A program made the translations under genes and the position numbers. Of a DNA stretch of 64,000 nucleotides, positions 41,967 through 50,735 are shown piece by piece. Numbering within the stretch: the stretch's first letter is position 1; each line of letters opens with the position of its first letter. The notes beneath the pieces were generated by a model. That model had not been told where the DNA came from and made no database searches. It saw only the letters and a list, made by a program, of their open reading frames with translations. This DNA is from an uncultured Lachnospiraceae bacterium (GTDB lineage Bacteria > Bacillota > Clostridia > Lachnospirales > Lachnospiraceae). The stretch lies in contig CAMNTM010000004.1 of the NCBI GenBank assembly GCA_946558465.1, positions 1 through 64,000 on the forward strand, written 5' to 3'.

Positions 41967-43353
41967 CTCCCGTTTTTCCTGGTCTCGTTTTATTCTCCTG
42001 TCCGCTTCTCTTTGCTCGTAGCCTTTCTTTCTTCCTTCTCTCAATATCTTCTTCCTCGTCTTCCCTTAATATATAAAGTCCCTGGATAATCGCAAACATA
42101 ATCAGCGTGCTAAGAAGCGAGCTTCCTCCATAGCTGACTAACGGCAGCGTAACTCCTGTATGCGGAATAAATTTGGTTACGCCTCCTACGGTGAGAAATA
42201 CCTGAAAGATATAACAGGTTCCAAGCCCCAGCGCCACCAGCTTGTAAAATAATGCGTGAAGCTCCATCGCAATATTCAGAAACATGATATAGCAGCTGAC
42301 ACAAATCATTATGATACACAAAGCAAAAATAAGACCCATCTCTTCCGCAATTGCAGGAAAAATCAAATCTGATTCCACCACAGGAATCGTATCCGGCATA
42401 CCCTGATAAAGTCCCATTCCAAACCAGCTTCCTGTCCCTATGGCAAAAAGTGACTGCGCTACCTGATAGCCCGCACTGTCATAAGAGGCAATTGGATCCT
42501 GCCATGCCAGTACCCGTACCCGCACATGATTAAATATGTAGTACGCTGCCACCGACGCCGCACTTCCTGCGGCAAGCCCTGCCGCCATATAAAGCGGCTG
42601 TCTTGTGGCTACGTACAGCATTACCAGGTAAACCACAAAAATAATCAGCGCCGCGCCCAGATCCTTTGATGCCACCAGAATTAATACATGAAACGCTGCA
42701 ATCGCCGTCGTCACTACAATATTTTTAAACGCCAGTGATTCCTTAAAGCTCGCCGCCGCGAAAAATACAAACACAATCTTCACAAGTTCCGAAGGCTGTA
42801 TGTTAATTCCGCCAAGCTCAAAACCGAGCTTGGCTCCCCCGGATACCCGGCCTAATATCACAACAGCCGCCAAAGATACAATACCCGCCAGCGCATAAAA
42901 CTTCTTCCACTCCGACAACATTTTAAACCTTCGAATAACAACCGGAACTGCAAGACTTAATCCAATCGCAGCAGCAGCAATCACAAACTGCTTCACCGCA
43001 TTGGAATAGCTCAGTCTAGTCAGCATAATAAGACCGGCGCACAAGAGCATACACATATTATTGATGACAAGCCGTGATACCTTTGGGTAAATATTTATAT
43101 ACAAAAGAATTGTTGCGGCAAATAAGACCACCTGCATCAGATATAATCCTAAAAGCTTTATATCCTCTGTTTTAAGATACATAACCAGATATGCAGTCAG
43201 ATGTATCATAAACATCAATACATTCTGTCTAAAAAGCATGCTCTTTTTTCTGTCTGGATCCCGATATCCAAAAATGCTGAAGCATAGATACGTATACATG
43301 GTAATCAATATGATCATCAGATATTTGGACAATTCTACAATAATATTTATCAA
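41881..43353 (-). CDS. SEDS family glycan polymerase (RodA/FtsW/SpoVE type)
   Basis: A 490-residue integral membrane protein with about ten hydrophobic helices. SEDS polymerases make the glycan strands of peptidoglycan with a partner PBP, here encoded directly downstream. Family-type segments are LGFELGGINIQPSELVKIVF near residue 176-195, ASKDLGAALIIFVVYLVMLY near 230-249, LQGMP-like GLYQGMPDTIPVVESDLIFP near 315-334, and the closing GVTLPLVSYGGSSLLSTL near 397. The last 60 residues are a basic, disordered tail (RRKKERLRAKRSG, KPVGQEAGKAK) whose codons also serve the PBP reading frame. Naming it RodA, FtsW or SpoVE is not safe from this alone. Confidence 0.9.
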   Translation of the reverse strand: MINIIVELSKYLMIILITMYTYLCFSIFGYRDPDRKKSMLFRQNVLMFMIHLTAYLVMYLKTEDIKLLGLYLMQVVLFAATILLYINIYPKVSRLVINNMCMLLCAGLIMLTRLSYSNAVKQFVIAAAAIGLSLAVPVVIRRFKMLSEWKKFYALAGIVSLAAVVILGRVSGGAKLGFELGGINIQPSELVKIVFVFFAAASFKESLAFKNIVVTTAIAAFHVLILVASKDLGAALIIFVVYLVMLYVATRQPLYMAAGLAAGSAASVAAYYIFNHVRVRVLAWQDPIASYDSAGYQVAQSLFAIGTGSWFGMGLYQGMPDTIPVVESDLIFPAIAEEMGLIFALCIIMICVSCYIMFLNIAMELHALFYKLVALGLGTCYIFQVFLTVGGVTKFIPHTGVTLPLVSYGGSSLLSTLIMFAIIQGLYILREDEEEDIERRKKERLRAKRSGQENKTRPGKTGDAPQRPKRSKPVGQEAGKAKARPKQRIR

Positions 43354-43361
43354 AATTCCAC

Positions 43362-45593
43362 CTACTTTACTCCCCGTTTAAAATGTCCCCTTGTATATTC
43401 CATCTCCGGTACAGCCTGTGGCTTTCCTTCAAGAAATGCCTTCTGATACAGCACTGTAAGCTGCCGTACCGTTTTACTGTCCTCATCTGTAAAGTCCAGC
43501 CTGATACCCGCAGGATCCACCTTTTTAATCTCCTCTGTCTGGTCAAGCAGCATAAGAGGAACACAATTATACATGATATTATAACAATATCTGCAGCAAT
43601 TTTTAACCCCGAATTTTTTCTTCTGCCGATCCAAAAGATAGGAAATGCCCTCTTCTCCTTTACACCTGCCCGCTGTTTTCCGAATACAGTTTGCAGAAAT
43701 CATCACCGGCTGACAGCCATATACAATAAGAACACCTCCGCCGCCAAGCCCTGCAAGCTCATGTGCATGAAGCTCCTGAGGAAGAGTATACTGCGCAAAT
43801 GCGGTCTGTCTCATAAAGTCTTTACTGTACTGATTAAATACATACAGATTTGTATCAGAAATCATATTTTTTGTGTAGCCTTTTTTCAAAAGCCATATAT
43901 AGCTTTCCCAGTTCCGTATCAGAACACCGTCATAAACCTGCACAAGCTCTTTATAAATATCCTCATAACGGATGACCGCCCTCTCTCGAAAAATATACGG
44001 CATAGAAAGATAAATCTGTCTCCCGTCTTCCTGAAGCCTTCGAATCTGGCAGACCACATCCCTTCGAAAACCAATGCTGTCGTCTATATAAACTGTGTCC
44101 ACTCCTGTCAGATAAAAAAGCGCTTTCAGCTGTTCCTCACTCTGTACCGATACCGTCAGGTGCAGTCTCTTTTCTTCCGCCGTCTCACTCTGAGGCAGTC
44201 CGCCTCTCTGCATTTTCACAATCCGGGACGCTTCCTTAACCGTATTTTTCCCTGCTTCTTTTTCCATCGTCCGTGCACATGTCTGATCACGGCGGAAATC
44301 AGAAAGAATTTCCTCCTCAAGCGCAGAAATTCCCCCGCGCCTCAGCTCGTTTAAAGTCTGCATCGGAAGAAATACCCGGCCCTCAAGAAAAACTTCCAGT
44401 CTGTCAAACTCAAACTCTGTATTTCCGGTCTTTTTCATCTGCCTTTTGACTCGTTCCTCCTCAAGCGGCTGCCGAAGTGCAGTCTGTACCACCGGCCCCT
44501 CATATTCTGCATATATTTTCCTGGAAGCTCCTGTATATTCCATACACAGTTTAGCATGATTTCCCTCGGAAAGTATTAACTTACCATTAATTTTTTCTTT
44601 AATTTTATATTCCGTATTTTCTAAAGCCTTATCCTGACATGACACGGCCTGCTCTCTGCCTGAGAAAAGCGCGCCGGGACGCTTCAGCGAAATCATATGC
44701 TTCCCGTTCTGGTTTTGATAATATCCGCTGCAATAGCCTCTCCGCCTGTACACATTTTCCAGAGCATTCTTATCCTCCCTGGATACCTGAAAACACCCTG
44801 CTCCTTTTTCATAATATAAATCTATATACTTCCGATACATACCGGTAACTGCATATACATATTCCGGACGTTTCATCCGGCCTTCAATTTTAAAGGAATC
44901 CACTCCGGCCTTCACAAGCTCCGGTATCAATTCGACTGCATCCATATCCTTAAGACTGAGCATATCTTCCGGCTTTCCGCCGTCTGCACTGTAGGGCAGG
45001 CGGCATGGCTGTGCACACTGCCCCCGGTTCCCGCTTCTGCTTCCGATCATACTGCTTAACAGACACTGTCCGGAATAACAGTAGCACATTGCTCCATGTA
45101 CAAAACACTCAATCTCCAGCCCGCTCTTTTGCTTCATGTCCCGTATCTCATCAAGAGACAGCTCTCTTGCCGGCACAATCCGGTCTGCTCCAAGCCCTGC
45201 AAAAAATTCGGCGCCCAGCGCATGAGTCACCGCAGCCTGCGTACTTATGTGAAGAGACAAACCCGGAAACTGTTCCCTGATACAGCACACAGCTCCGATA
45301 TCCTGTACAATCACTGCGTCAAGCCCCTCCCGGTAATAGGGCTGCAGATAAGAATACAGCTCTTCAATTTCCCGGTCCTTAAGCAGAGTATTTACTGTCA
45401 TATATATCTTACGTCCATGCAGGTGTACATAGTCAATTGCCCGGAGCATTTCCTCCTTCTCCAGATTATCCGCATAATACCTTGCTCCAAATCTGCTCCC
45501 GCCGATGTAGACTGCGTCTGCTCCCGCCTTTATGCCCGCATCCAGACTCGCCCGGGATCCGGCAGGCGCCAGAAGCTCCACTTGATTCCCCAT
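43362..45593 (-). CDS. U32 family peptidase
   Basis: A 743-residue protein with an N-terminal U32 TIM-barrel domain and a long C-terminal DUF3656-like part. Signatures are ELLAPAGSRASLDAGIKAGA near residue 6-25, VNTLLKDREI near 68, and the cysteine cluster CFVHGAMCYCYSGQCLLSS near 162-180 with GNRGQCAQPCRLPY near 188. KIEGRMKRPEYVYAV near 236 also fits. Relatives such as RlhA hydroxylate C2501 of 23S rRNA, and others act in prephenate-derived cofactor pathways. The peptidase name is historical. It ends eight bases before the SEDS gene and so belongs to the same run. Confidence 0.88.
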   Translation of the reverse strand: MGNQVELLAPAGSRASLDAGIKAGADAVYIGGSRFGARYYADNLEKEEMLRAIDYVHLHGRKIYMTVNTLLKDREIEELYSYLQPYYREGLDAVIVQDIGAVCCIREQFPGLSLHISTQAAVTHALGAEFFAGLGADRIVPARELSLDEIRDMKQKSGLEIECFVHGAMCYCYSGQCLLSSMIGSRSGNRGQCAQPCRLPYSADGGKPEDMLSLKDMDAVELIPELVKAGVDSFKIEGRMKRPEYVYAVTGMYRKYIDLYYEKGAGCFQVSREDKNALENVYRRRGYCSGYYQNQNGKHMISLKRPGALFSGREQAVSCQDKALENTEYKIKEKINGKLILSEGNHAKLCMEYTGASRKIYAEYEGPVVQTALRQPLEEERVKRQMKKTGNTEFEFDRLEVFLEGRVFLPMQTLNELRRGGISALEEEILSDFRRDQTCARTMEKEAGKNTVKEASRIVKMQRGGLPQSETAEEKRLHLTVSVQSEEQLKALFYLTGVDTVYIDDSIGFRRDVVCQIRRLQEDGRQIYLSMPYIFRERAVIRYEDIYKELVQVYDGVLIRNWESYIWLLKKGYTKNMISDTNLYVFNQYSKDFMRQTAFAQYTLPQELHAHELAGLGGGGVLIVYGCQPVMISANCIRKTAGRCKGEEGISYLLDRQKKKFGVKNCCRYCYNIMYNCVPLMLLDQTEEIKKVDPAGIRLDFTDEDSKTVRQLTVLYQKAFLEGKPQAVPEMEYTRGHFKRGVK

Positions 45594-45624
45594 ATCATAT
45601 TTCCTTTCTGAAACTCCCGTATGA

Positions 45625-45650
45625 TTAAAAAGGCTGTCAACCTGACAGCC
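45625..45650 (-). terminator. Terminator of zapA
   Basis: Minus-strand GGCTGTCA and TGACAGCC (plus 45632-45650) form an eight-pair stem with a three-base loop, followed by TTTTTAA. It lies 23 bases after the zapA stop and just upstream of the U32 peptidase gene, which therefore needs its own promoter or read-through. Confidence 0.85.
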
Positions 45651-45672
45651 TCGTAAGTATCCTTCTTAACTT

Positions 45673-46083
45673 TTATTTTTTCTTATTTTTCATTTCCGTT
45701 TCCAGCTGGACAATCTTCATCTGAAGCTCCTTATTCTCCTCTTTCAGCTTGTCCAGCGCTTTATCTGCATTCTCAAGCTTTATCTGTACAGAGATAAGCT
45801 CATGCTTTAGATCATACATCTCCTTATCCTTAGCCTCAATGTCGCTCTCCAGAGTTCCGCCCTGCTTCCTGGCCTTAAAGTAATCATCCGCGATATTAAG
45901 TGCAAGAAGTACACTTCTTGTCTCCGCACTCTGTTTGCGGTAGCCTTCACTGCTTGAACACTCCTCAATTTTATGATTCAGATAAGTAGATACTTTCTGC
46001 AGATAATCCTCACTCTCAAATCCACTTAAGGTAAATACCTTGCCTCCTATTAAAACTTCCGTATAGTTTTTTGATGATGCCAT
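45673..46083 (-). CDS. zapA: Cell division protein ZapA
   Basis: A 136-residue ZapA-like protein that bundles FtsZ filaments. The N-terminal domain NYTEVLIGGKVFTLSGFESE (about residues 6-25) with YLQKVSTYLNHKIEE near 28 and VLLALNIADDYFKAR near 58 is typical. It is followed by a long C-terminal coiled coil (about 82-136) with clear heptads rich in Leu, Lys and Glu. The extended coil is longer than the Bacillus protein (85 residues), as is common in Clostridia. It lies 71 bases after ruvB. Confidence 0.88.
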   Translation of the reverse strand: MASSKNYTEVLIGGKVFTLSGFESEDYLQKVSTYLNHKIEECSSSEGYRKQSAETRSVLLALNIADDYFKARKQGGTLESDIEAKDKEMYDLKHELISVQIKLENADKALDKLKEENKELQMKIVQLETEMKNKKK

Positions 46084-46154
46084 AGAAGCCTCCCTTAAAC
46101 TTTCCTCTTTCCTGCTTATACCAGTATTATAAACGAAATCCGTACAAAAACCAA

Positions 46155-47162
46155 CTATTTTTCATTATTTTCGTGAGAAATTCCTAAATGTGTATAAGCC
46201 ATATCTGTCACAATCCTTCCCCGCGGGGTTCTCTGAAGAAACCCGTTCTTCAAAAGATACGGTTCATATACGTCCTCAATAGTCCCTGTATCCTCACTGA
46301 TGGCTGCCGCAAGTGTATCTAGCCCCACCGGTCCTCCCCCGAACTTATCAATGATAGTCATAAGAAGTGTTCTGTCTGTCTGGTCCAGTCCTTCCTTGTC
46401 CACATCCAGAAGATCCAGCGCATAATCCGCCACAGCTTCCGTGATGTATCCGTTATACTTCACCTGGGCAAAATCACGGACACGCTTAAGCAGCCGGTTG
46501 GCCAGTCTTGGCGTTCCCCGTGACCGTTTTGCAAGCGCACGGGCCCCCTCCTTATCTATACCTACACCGAGAACATGAGCCGAGCGCAGGATAATAGTCG
46601 TCAGTTCCTCCACCGTATAGAATTCCAGGCGGTGAACCACACCAAATCTGTCTCGTAAGGGAGCCGTAAGCATCCCGGCACGAGTCGTTGCTCCCACCAG
46701 GGTAAATTTCGGAAGATCCAGCCTGATAGAACGTGCACTTGCCCCTTTTCCAATCATAATATCAATGGCGTAATCCTCCATTGCTGGATACAGCACCTCT
46801 TCCACCTGGCGGTTCAGCCTGTGGATCTCATCTACAAAAAGTACATCTCCTTCCTGCAGATTATTCAGAATTGCTGCCATCTCCCCAGGCTTTTCGATTG
46901 CAGGACCAGACGTAATCTTGATATTTACCTTCATTTCATTGGCTATGATACCAGCAAGCGTCGTCTTGCCAAGCCCCGGAGGACCATAAAACAACACATG
47001 ATCCAGTGCTTCTTTCCGCTCTTTTGCCGCCTCAATATAAATCTTAAGCGTCTCCTTCGCCTTCTCCTGTCCTATGTAATCCTCCAGAAGCTGCGGCCGG
47101 AGCGACCCTTCTATCTTAATATCCTCTTCCAGATTTTCCGTTGTAATAATCCTTCTGCCCAT
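46155..47162 (-). CDS. ruvB: Holliday junction branch migration helicase RuvB
   Basis: A 335-residue AAA+ motor that drives branch migration with Ruv[17 protein letters not shown] near residue 22, Walker [21 protein letters not shown] near 58-77, Walker [16 protein letters not shown] near 107 and the sensor [20 protein letters not shown] near 154-173 are all present. The C-terminal winged helix (about 258-335) has [20 protein letters not shown]. It is 13 bases after ruvA. Confidence 0.98.
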   Translation of the reverse strand: MGRRIITTENLEEDIKIEGSLRPQLLEDYIGQEKAKETLKIYIEAAKERKEALDHVLFYGPPGLGKTTLAGIIANEMKVNIKITSGPAIEKPGEMAAILNNLQEGDVLFVDEIHRLNRQVEEVLYPAMEDYAIDIMIGKGASARSIRLDLPKFTLVGATTRAGMLTAPLRDRFGVVHRLEFYTVEELTTIILRSAHVLGVGIDKEGARALAKRSRGTPRLANRLLKRVRDFAQVKYNGYITEAVADYALDLLDVDKEGLDQTDRTLLMTIIDKFGGGPVGLDTLAAAISEDTGTIEDVYEPYLLKNGFLQRTPRGRIVTDMAYTHLGISHENNEK

Positions 47163-47175
47163 ACAATCCCCTTAA

Positions 47176-47787
47176 TCAGAACATCATATATTTCAGCGCC
47201 TGCTTCAGCACTGCTTCTACTTCCATGCCCTCTGTAATCTCCACCTGCTTTACCGCCTTTAAAGCTTCCGTGCTTCCATATCCAAGCGCTGTCAATGCCT
47301 GAACCGCATCGCCGGACACGCTGCCGGACTGTATCTGCCCCGGTAAGCTTTCAGCACCGGACGCCGCATGCTCCAGTGCATCCTCAATACTCAGCTTATC
47401 CTTAAGCTCTATGATAAGCTTTTCCGCTGTCTTTTTCCCGATTCCGGGCGCCGCCGAGATAGCCTTTACATCCCCTGACATCACTGCAAACCGCAGATCA
47501 TCCGGCGTCAAAACCGATAAAATAGATTGTCCGCCCTTCGGTCCGATTCCACTGACACCGATTAAAAGCCGGAATACCTGCAGGTCATCTCTTGTAAGAA
47601 AGCCGAAAAGCTGCATGGCATCTTCCTTCACATTCAGAAAAGTGTGAAGCTTCACTTCATTTCCCACCGGAGGCAGAAGACTTATAGTCTGTACAGACGT
47701 AAAAACACTATATCCCACTCCGCCTACATCTACAACTACTCTGTCCTCATAAACCGCTGCCAGCTCACCTCTTACATACGTTATCAT
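47176..47787 (-). CDS. ruvA: Holliday junction binding protein RuvA
   Basis: A 203-residue junction-binding protein. I use the ATG at 47787 (MITYVRGELAAVYEDRVVVD), which has GAGGTG six bases upstream; the frame runs 15 codons further without support. The N-terminal OB fold, the two helix-hairpin-helix motifs (LIGVSGIGPKGGQSIL near 71 and ISAAPGIGKKTAEKLIIELK near 107-126) and the C-terminal RuvB-binding domain (AVQALTALGYGSTEALKAVK near 155-174) are complete. Confidence 0.97.
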   Translation of the reverse strand: MITYVRGELAAVYEDRVVVDVGGVGYSVFTSVQTISLLPPVGNEVKLHTFLNVKEDAMQLFGFLTRDDLQVFRLLIGVSGIGPKGGQSILSVLTPDDLRFAVMSGDVKAISAAPGIGKKTAEKLIIELKDKLSIEDALEHAASGAESLPGQIQSGSVSGDAVQALTALGYGSTEALKAVKQVEITEGMEVEAVLKQALKYMMF

Positions 47788-47863
47788 AACTTCACCTCTT
47801 TTTCGCCAAATTACTGTCTCGCCGTTATTCAACTCTTCTTCACAATTTTTTTAAGGAAATATT

Positions 47864-48364
47864 TCAAAAAACATTTATCAATCTCTTCAGTACCTCTCCT
47901 GCAGTAATTCCAATCAAAAATCCTGTCACAACTCCGGACACCAGAAGTACCGGAATATAATAGGCTGCATGAAAGGTCTCCACAACCGCCATCGCAATCA
48001 AAAGCTGCCCTATATTATGGAACACACCTCCGGCAATACTGACCCCCGTCACACTAAAGGATTTCTTCCACCTCTTTCCCCGGCTCAAAAGCGCCATTGC
48101 CGTAAGACTTAAAAGCCCTCCTGCAAGGCTGTACAATATACTGAAATAATTTCCAAAAATAAATCCCGACAGAAGCACCCGCACCACTGACAGGAGATAC
48201 ACCTCGCCAAGCTTCATCTTATACAGCGCAATGACAATCACCAGATTCGCAAGTCCAAGCTTTACACCCGGAATCCCGAAAGATATTGGAATCAGCGTCT
48301 CTACATAGCTGAAGATCAGCGCTAAAGCCGTAAATACACCAAAATACGCCGCCCTTCCCTTCAC
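47864..48364 (-). CDS. Gx transporter family membrane protein
   Basis: A 166-residue protein with five or six hydrophobic helices, belonging to the Gx transporter family often annotated as heptaprenyl diphosphate synthase component I. The opening AYFGVFTALALIFSYVETLI (about 6-25), then IPGVKLGLANLVIVIALYKM (about 31-50) and GNYFSILYSLAGGLLSLTAM (about 72-91) match. The charge pattern looks like an ECF-type substrate-binding membrane subunit, and no ECF ATPases are here. It follows the NusG-domain-II gene by 12 bases. In Clostridia this pair often accompanies ApbE and FMN-binding electron-transfer genes. Confidence 0.82.
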   Translation of the reverse strand: MKGRAAYFGVFTALALIFSYVETLIPISFGIPGVKLGLANLVIVIALYKMKLGEVYLLSVVRVLLSGFIFGNYFSILYSLAGGLLSLTAMALLSRGKRWKKSFSVTGVSIAGGVFHNIGQLLIAMAVVETFHAAYYIPVLLVSGVVTGFLIGITAGEVLKRLINVF

Positions 48365-48376
48365 CGGAAATGCCTC

Positions 48377-48748
48377 CTAATTTGACACTGCATCAAACTC
48401 GCTGTTTTCACTGCTGTCCACCTCTACAATCACTTTATTCGGAAGGCAGATGATACTCTCACGATTCTTTGAAACTGCCTTCTGATTCACACACAGCTTA
48501 TCCGGGCAGTCTGCCTCTGTCATATCTGCCCTGCCGTTTTTAATCACAAGATGATTGGTCCCTCCATTAATCTCAATCTCCTGATCCTCTCCCAGACTAT
48601 AAACTCCTTCTATCCTGCCGTTTACCTTTACGGTGATGCAGTTCGCTCCTTTTGTACCTATCTTCTCATGCAGCCAATATGCAGAGCCCGCAACTGCCAG
48701 TATAATTATAATTAAAAGTACATCATTCTTCTTTAAACCTGTTTTCAT
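48377..48748 (-). CDS. NusG domain II-containing membrane-anchored protein
   Basis: A 123-residue protein with one N-terminal membrane helix (about 9-26) and an extracytoplasmic NusG-II-like beta domain (about 37-112). The cysteine pattern CPDKLCVNQKAVSKNRESII (about 81-100), continuing into CLPNKVIVEV, is typical of the family. It lies divergent from apbE, with the Gx transporter downstream. Families in this combination are linked to extracellular or membrane flavin-based electron transfer in Firmicutes. The exact role here is inferred. Confidence 0.85.
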   Translation of the reverse strand: MKTGLKKNDVLLIIIILAVAGSAYWLHEKIGTKGANCITVKVNGRIEGVYSLGEDQEIEINGGTNHLVIKNGRADMTEADCPDKLCVNQKAVSKNRESIICLPNKVIVEVDSSENSEFDAVSN

Positions 48749-48773
48749 GATACCATACCTCTTTCTATGCTAT

Positions 48774-48802
48774 ATTCTAACACAAGAAAACCATTCATGC
48801 AA
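48774..48802 (-). promoter_or_regulatory. Promoter of the NusG-II/Gx transporter genes
   Basis: Minus-strand TTGCAT (plus 48797-48802), 17 bases, then TAGAAT (plus 48774-48779). The -35 is one arm of an inverted repeat whose other arm holds the -35 of the divergent apbE promoter. Confidence 0.6.
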
Positions 48803-48820
48803 TCACATGTTCGATTGCAT
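48797..48820. repeat. Inverted repeat spanning both divergent -35 boxes
   Basis: ATGCAATC, eight bases, GATTGCAT. Each arm contains TTGCAT facing outwards, so one palindrome carries the -35 box of apbE on the plus strand and of the NusG-II gene on the minus strand. A second inverted repeat, TGTAACAGT (48843-48851) and ACTGTTACA (48881-48889), surrounds the apbE start site. Confidence 0.75.
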
Positions 48821-48842
48821 ATCTGTTTTTTTATGATATAAT
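48815..48842 (+). promoter_or_regulatory. Promoter of apbE
   Basis: TTGCAT at 48815-48820, 16 bases, then perfect TATAAT at 48837-48842. Transcription would start near 48849, within the left arm of the TGTAACAGT/ACTGTTACA repeat. Confidence 0.65.
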
Positions 48843-48914
48843 TGTAACAGTTCAGACAGGTCTGCGCATCTGTTTTGTTGACTGTTACATCTAAATAAAT
48901 TTCTGAGGTGCTTT

Positions 48915-49895
48915 ATGAAACGAAAAAAATGGACCGCATTTTTATGTGCTGCAGTGCTTTTTCTGTCCGGCTGCTCCAGACTTCCTGCAAAGGAGGATTT
49001 GATTTATACAGACACTCTGTTTGACACCGTCATACGCGTGGAGATTCGGGACCCTGTAGACCGGGAAGTTTTAGAGGGCTGCGAAAAATTATGTAAAAAA
49101 TACGACACCCTGTTTTCAAAAACAGATGAAAACAGTGATATTGTCCGAATCAACACTGCCGCCGGCGCTGCCGTTGAGGTTTCCGAAGATACAATCGAGC
49201 TTATCAAAAAGGGGCTTTACTACTGTGAATTATCCGGAGGACTTTTTGATATAACTATCGGAAGTGTCTCCGCTCTCTGGGATTTTAAGGCAGAAGAACC
49301 GGCTGTTCCCTCTCAGGATGCCATAACCGGAGCCTTAAGCCATGTGAATTATAAAAATGTTATCGTACAAGACAACACCGTACGGCTGGCTGATCCTAAT
49401 GCTGCTCTCGACGTAGGCGCCATTGCCAAAGGTTATATCGCTGACAGAATCAAGGAGTACTTAAAAGACCAGGATGTATCTCATGCCGTTATCAATCTGG
49501 GCGGAAATGTTCTGACCCTGGGCACAAAAACCGACGGCTCTAAATATAACATCGGAATCCAAAGGCCTTTTGATGAGACCGGCGCTGCCATTACCTCTGT
49601 AAGGATTGCCGACCAGTCTGTTGTAACAACCGGAATCTACGAACGTTATTTTGAAGTGAACGGCACGGTTTATCATCATGTGCTTGCTCCTTCTACAGGA
49701 TATCCCTGTGAGAATACTCTGCACAGCGTTACTATTATCACAGATTCCTCTCTGACCGCAGATGCCTTAAGTACGGTCTGTTTTCTTCTCGGATATGACA
49801 GAGGAATGAATATGGTCAAACAGCTGGACAATGTAGACGCTGTATTTATCACAGATGACGATGAAATTCACTATTCCGACAATTTTTTAAAATAA
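48915..49895 (+). CDS. apbE: FAD:protein FMN transferase (ApbE), lipoprotein
   Basis: A 326-residue flavin transferase that attaches FMN from FAD to Thr residues of target proteins outside the membrane. A lipoprotein signal with lipobox LSGC (Cys at about residue 20) anchors it. FAD and Mg-binding segments are ELSGGLFDITIGSVSALWDF near 104-123, LDVGAIAKGYIADRI near 164, AVINLGGNVLTLG near 190, HHVLAPSTGYPCENTLHSVT near 253-272 and SLTADALSTVCFLLGYDRGM near 279-298. Its natural targets in this window are RnfG and RnfD. It lies on the plus strand between the divergent NusG-II promoter and a strong terminator. Confidence 0.95.
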   Translation: MKRKKWTAFLCAAVLFLSGCSRLPAKEDLIYTDTLFDTVIRVEIRDPVDREVLEGCEKLCKKYDTLFSKTDENSDIVRINTAAGAAVEVSEDTIELIKKGLYYCELSGGLFDITIGSVSALWDFKAEEPAVPSQDAITGALSHVNYKNVIVQDNTVRLADPNAALDVGAIAKGYIADRIKEYLKDQDVSHAVINLGGNVLTLGTKTDGSKYNIGIQRPFDETGAAITSVRIADQSVVTTGIYERYFEVNGTVYHHVLAPSTGYPCENTLHSVTIITDSSLTADALSTVCFLLGYDRGMNMVKQLDNVDAVFITDDDEIHYSDNFLK

Positions 49896-49945
49896 TACAT
49901 CTAAAGATTTACTATTTCTGTCCCGTCACTTAAAACATGATAACA

Positions 49946-49995
49946 GGACTGCCGCACCAGCCGGAGGATCCGGCTGGTGCGGCAGTCCATATTTT
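49946..49995 (+). terminator. Strong terminator of apbE, also usable for the convergent gene
   Basis: A perfect 19-pair stem starting GGACTGCCGCACCAGCCGG with loop AGGAT, followed by ATATTTTATT on the plus strand. It separates apbE from the convergent Q/N/Y-rich protein gene, whose stop is at 50021. Confidence 0.8.
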
Positions 49996-50020
49996 ATTCA
50001 TTCAGATATTACATAGCTTT

Positions 50021-50656
50021 TTAATAGTAATAATAACCGCCGATTCCGCCTGCAACTGCAATAATAATAACGGCAATGATAGCAATTACATAGCCTATCG
50101 CTGCCAAAATCAATCCTGCACGGCAGTAATTTCTGCGATTTACATTACCGTTTTTACCAAATGCCCATACAATATACAATACAATATTCAGACATGGAAT
50201 TGCCAGAAGAATTAAAGTTAACAGCCATTCTCCCATCGACAGCGGCGTCGTGTCCTGGCCATCCTGACTCTGATTATAGCTTGGAGTATTCACATTATAG
50301 TTATAATTGTCCTGATACTGCTGCTGGTAATTCGCATAGCTCTGTTCATTCTGCTGATAGCCGTAAGACTGATTCTGATTATAATTTCCGGAATTTGCGC
50401 TTGTATACTGAGAATATCCCCCGGTTCCTGCACTCGTATACTGGTTGTAGGGCTGCTGATAAGATGTCCCTGCATTCGGATCTGTATACTGGCTGGAAGC
50501 CGACCCTGTATCTACGTTATTTTCTGTATTCTGTGCAGCACTCTCAGAGGATGTTTTTTCCGACTCAAAAGTAAATGTACCGCTTTGTGTCCCTTCTGCA
50601 GAATTCTGTCCTGTCTGTTTCTGCTCCTCCGGCATGTTATCAAAATTATTTTCCAT
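50021..50656 (-). CDS. Q/N/Y-rich membrane protein of unknown function
   Basis: A 211-residue protein. I use the ATG at 50656, which has GGAGG nine bases upstream; the GTG seven codons further up starts within that site. Residues 1-125 are almost free of Leu, Ile and Lys and very rich in Gln, Asn, Tyr, Ser and Gly (YSQYTSANSGNYNQNQSYGY is one run). Residues about 130-211 hold two membrane helices (WLLTLILLAIPCLNIVLYIV and AGLILAAIGYVIAIIAVIII) separated by a basic loop, and a GGYYYY end. The tail resembles DUF4190/CCC-motif-like small membrane proteins. The N-terminus looks disordered and prion-like. It follows the DUF2752 gene. Confidence 0.75.
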   Translation of the reverse strand: MENNFDNMPEEQKQTGQNSAEGTQSGTFTFESEKTSSESAAQNTENNVDTGSASSQYTDPNAGTSYQQPYNQYTSAGTGGYSQYTSANSGNYNQNQSYGYQQNEQSYANYQQQYQDNYNYNVNTPSYNQSQDGQDTTPLSMGEWLLTLILLAIPCLNIVLYIVWAFGKNGNVNRRNYCRAGLILAAIGYVIAIIAVIIIAVAGGIGGYYYY

Positions 50657-50735
50657 CTCGTAATTCCTCCTATTCACATTCCAATAATTAACTCATATTC
50701 TAACATGCTGCGCCGGCAAATGCAATAAGAGACGC

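Noticed and set aside
43383-44354. Long plus-strand frame of 323 codons inside the U32 peptidase gene
   Set aside because: It is antisense to a well-supported gene, lacks a ribosome-binding site, and has no recognisable domain. Long antisense frames are common here because stop codons are rare in the complement of these codons.
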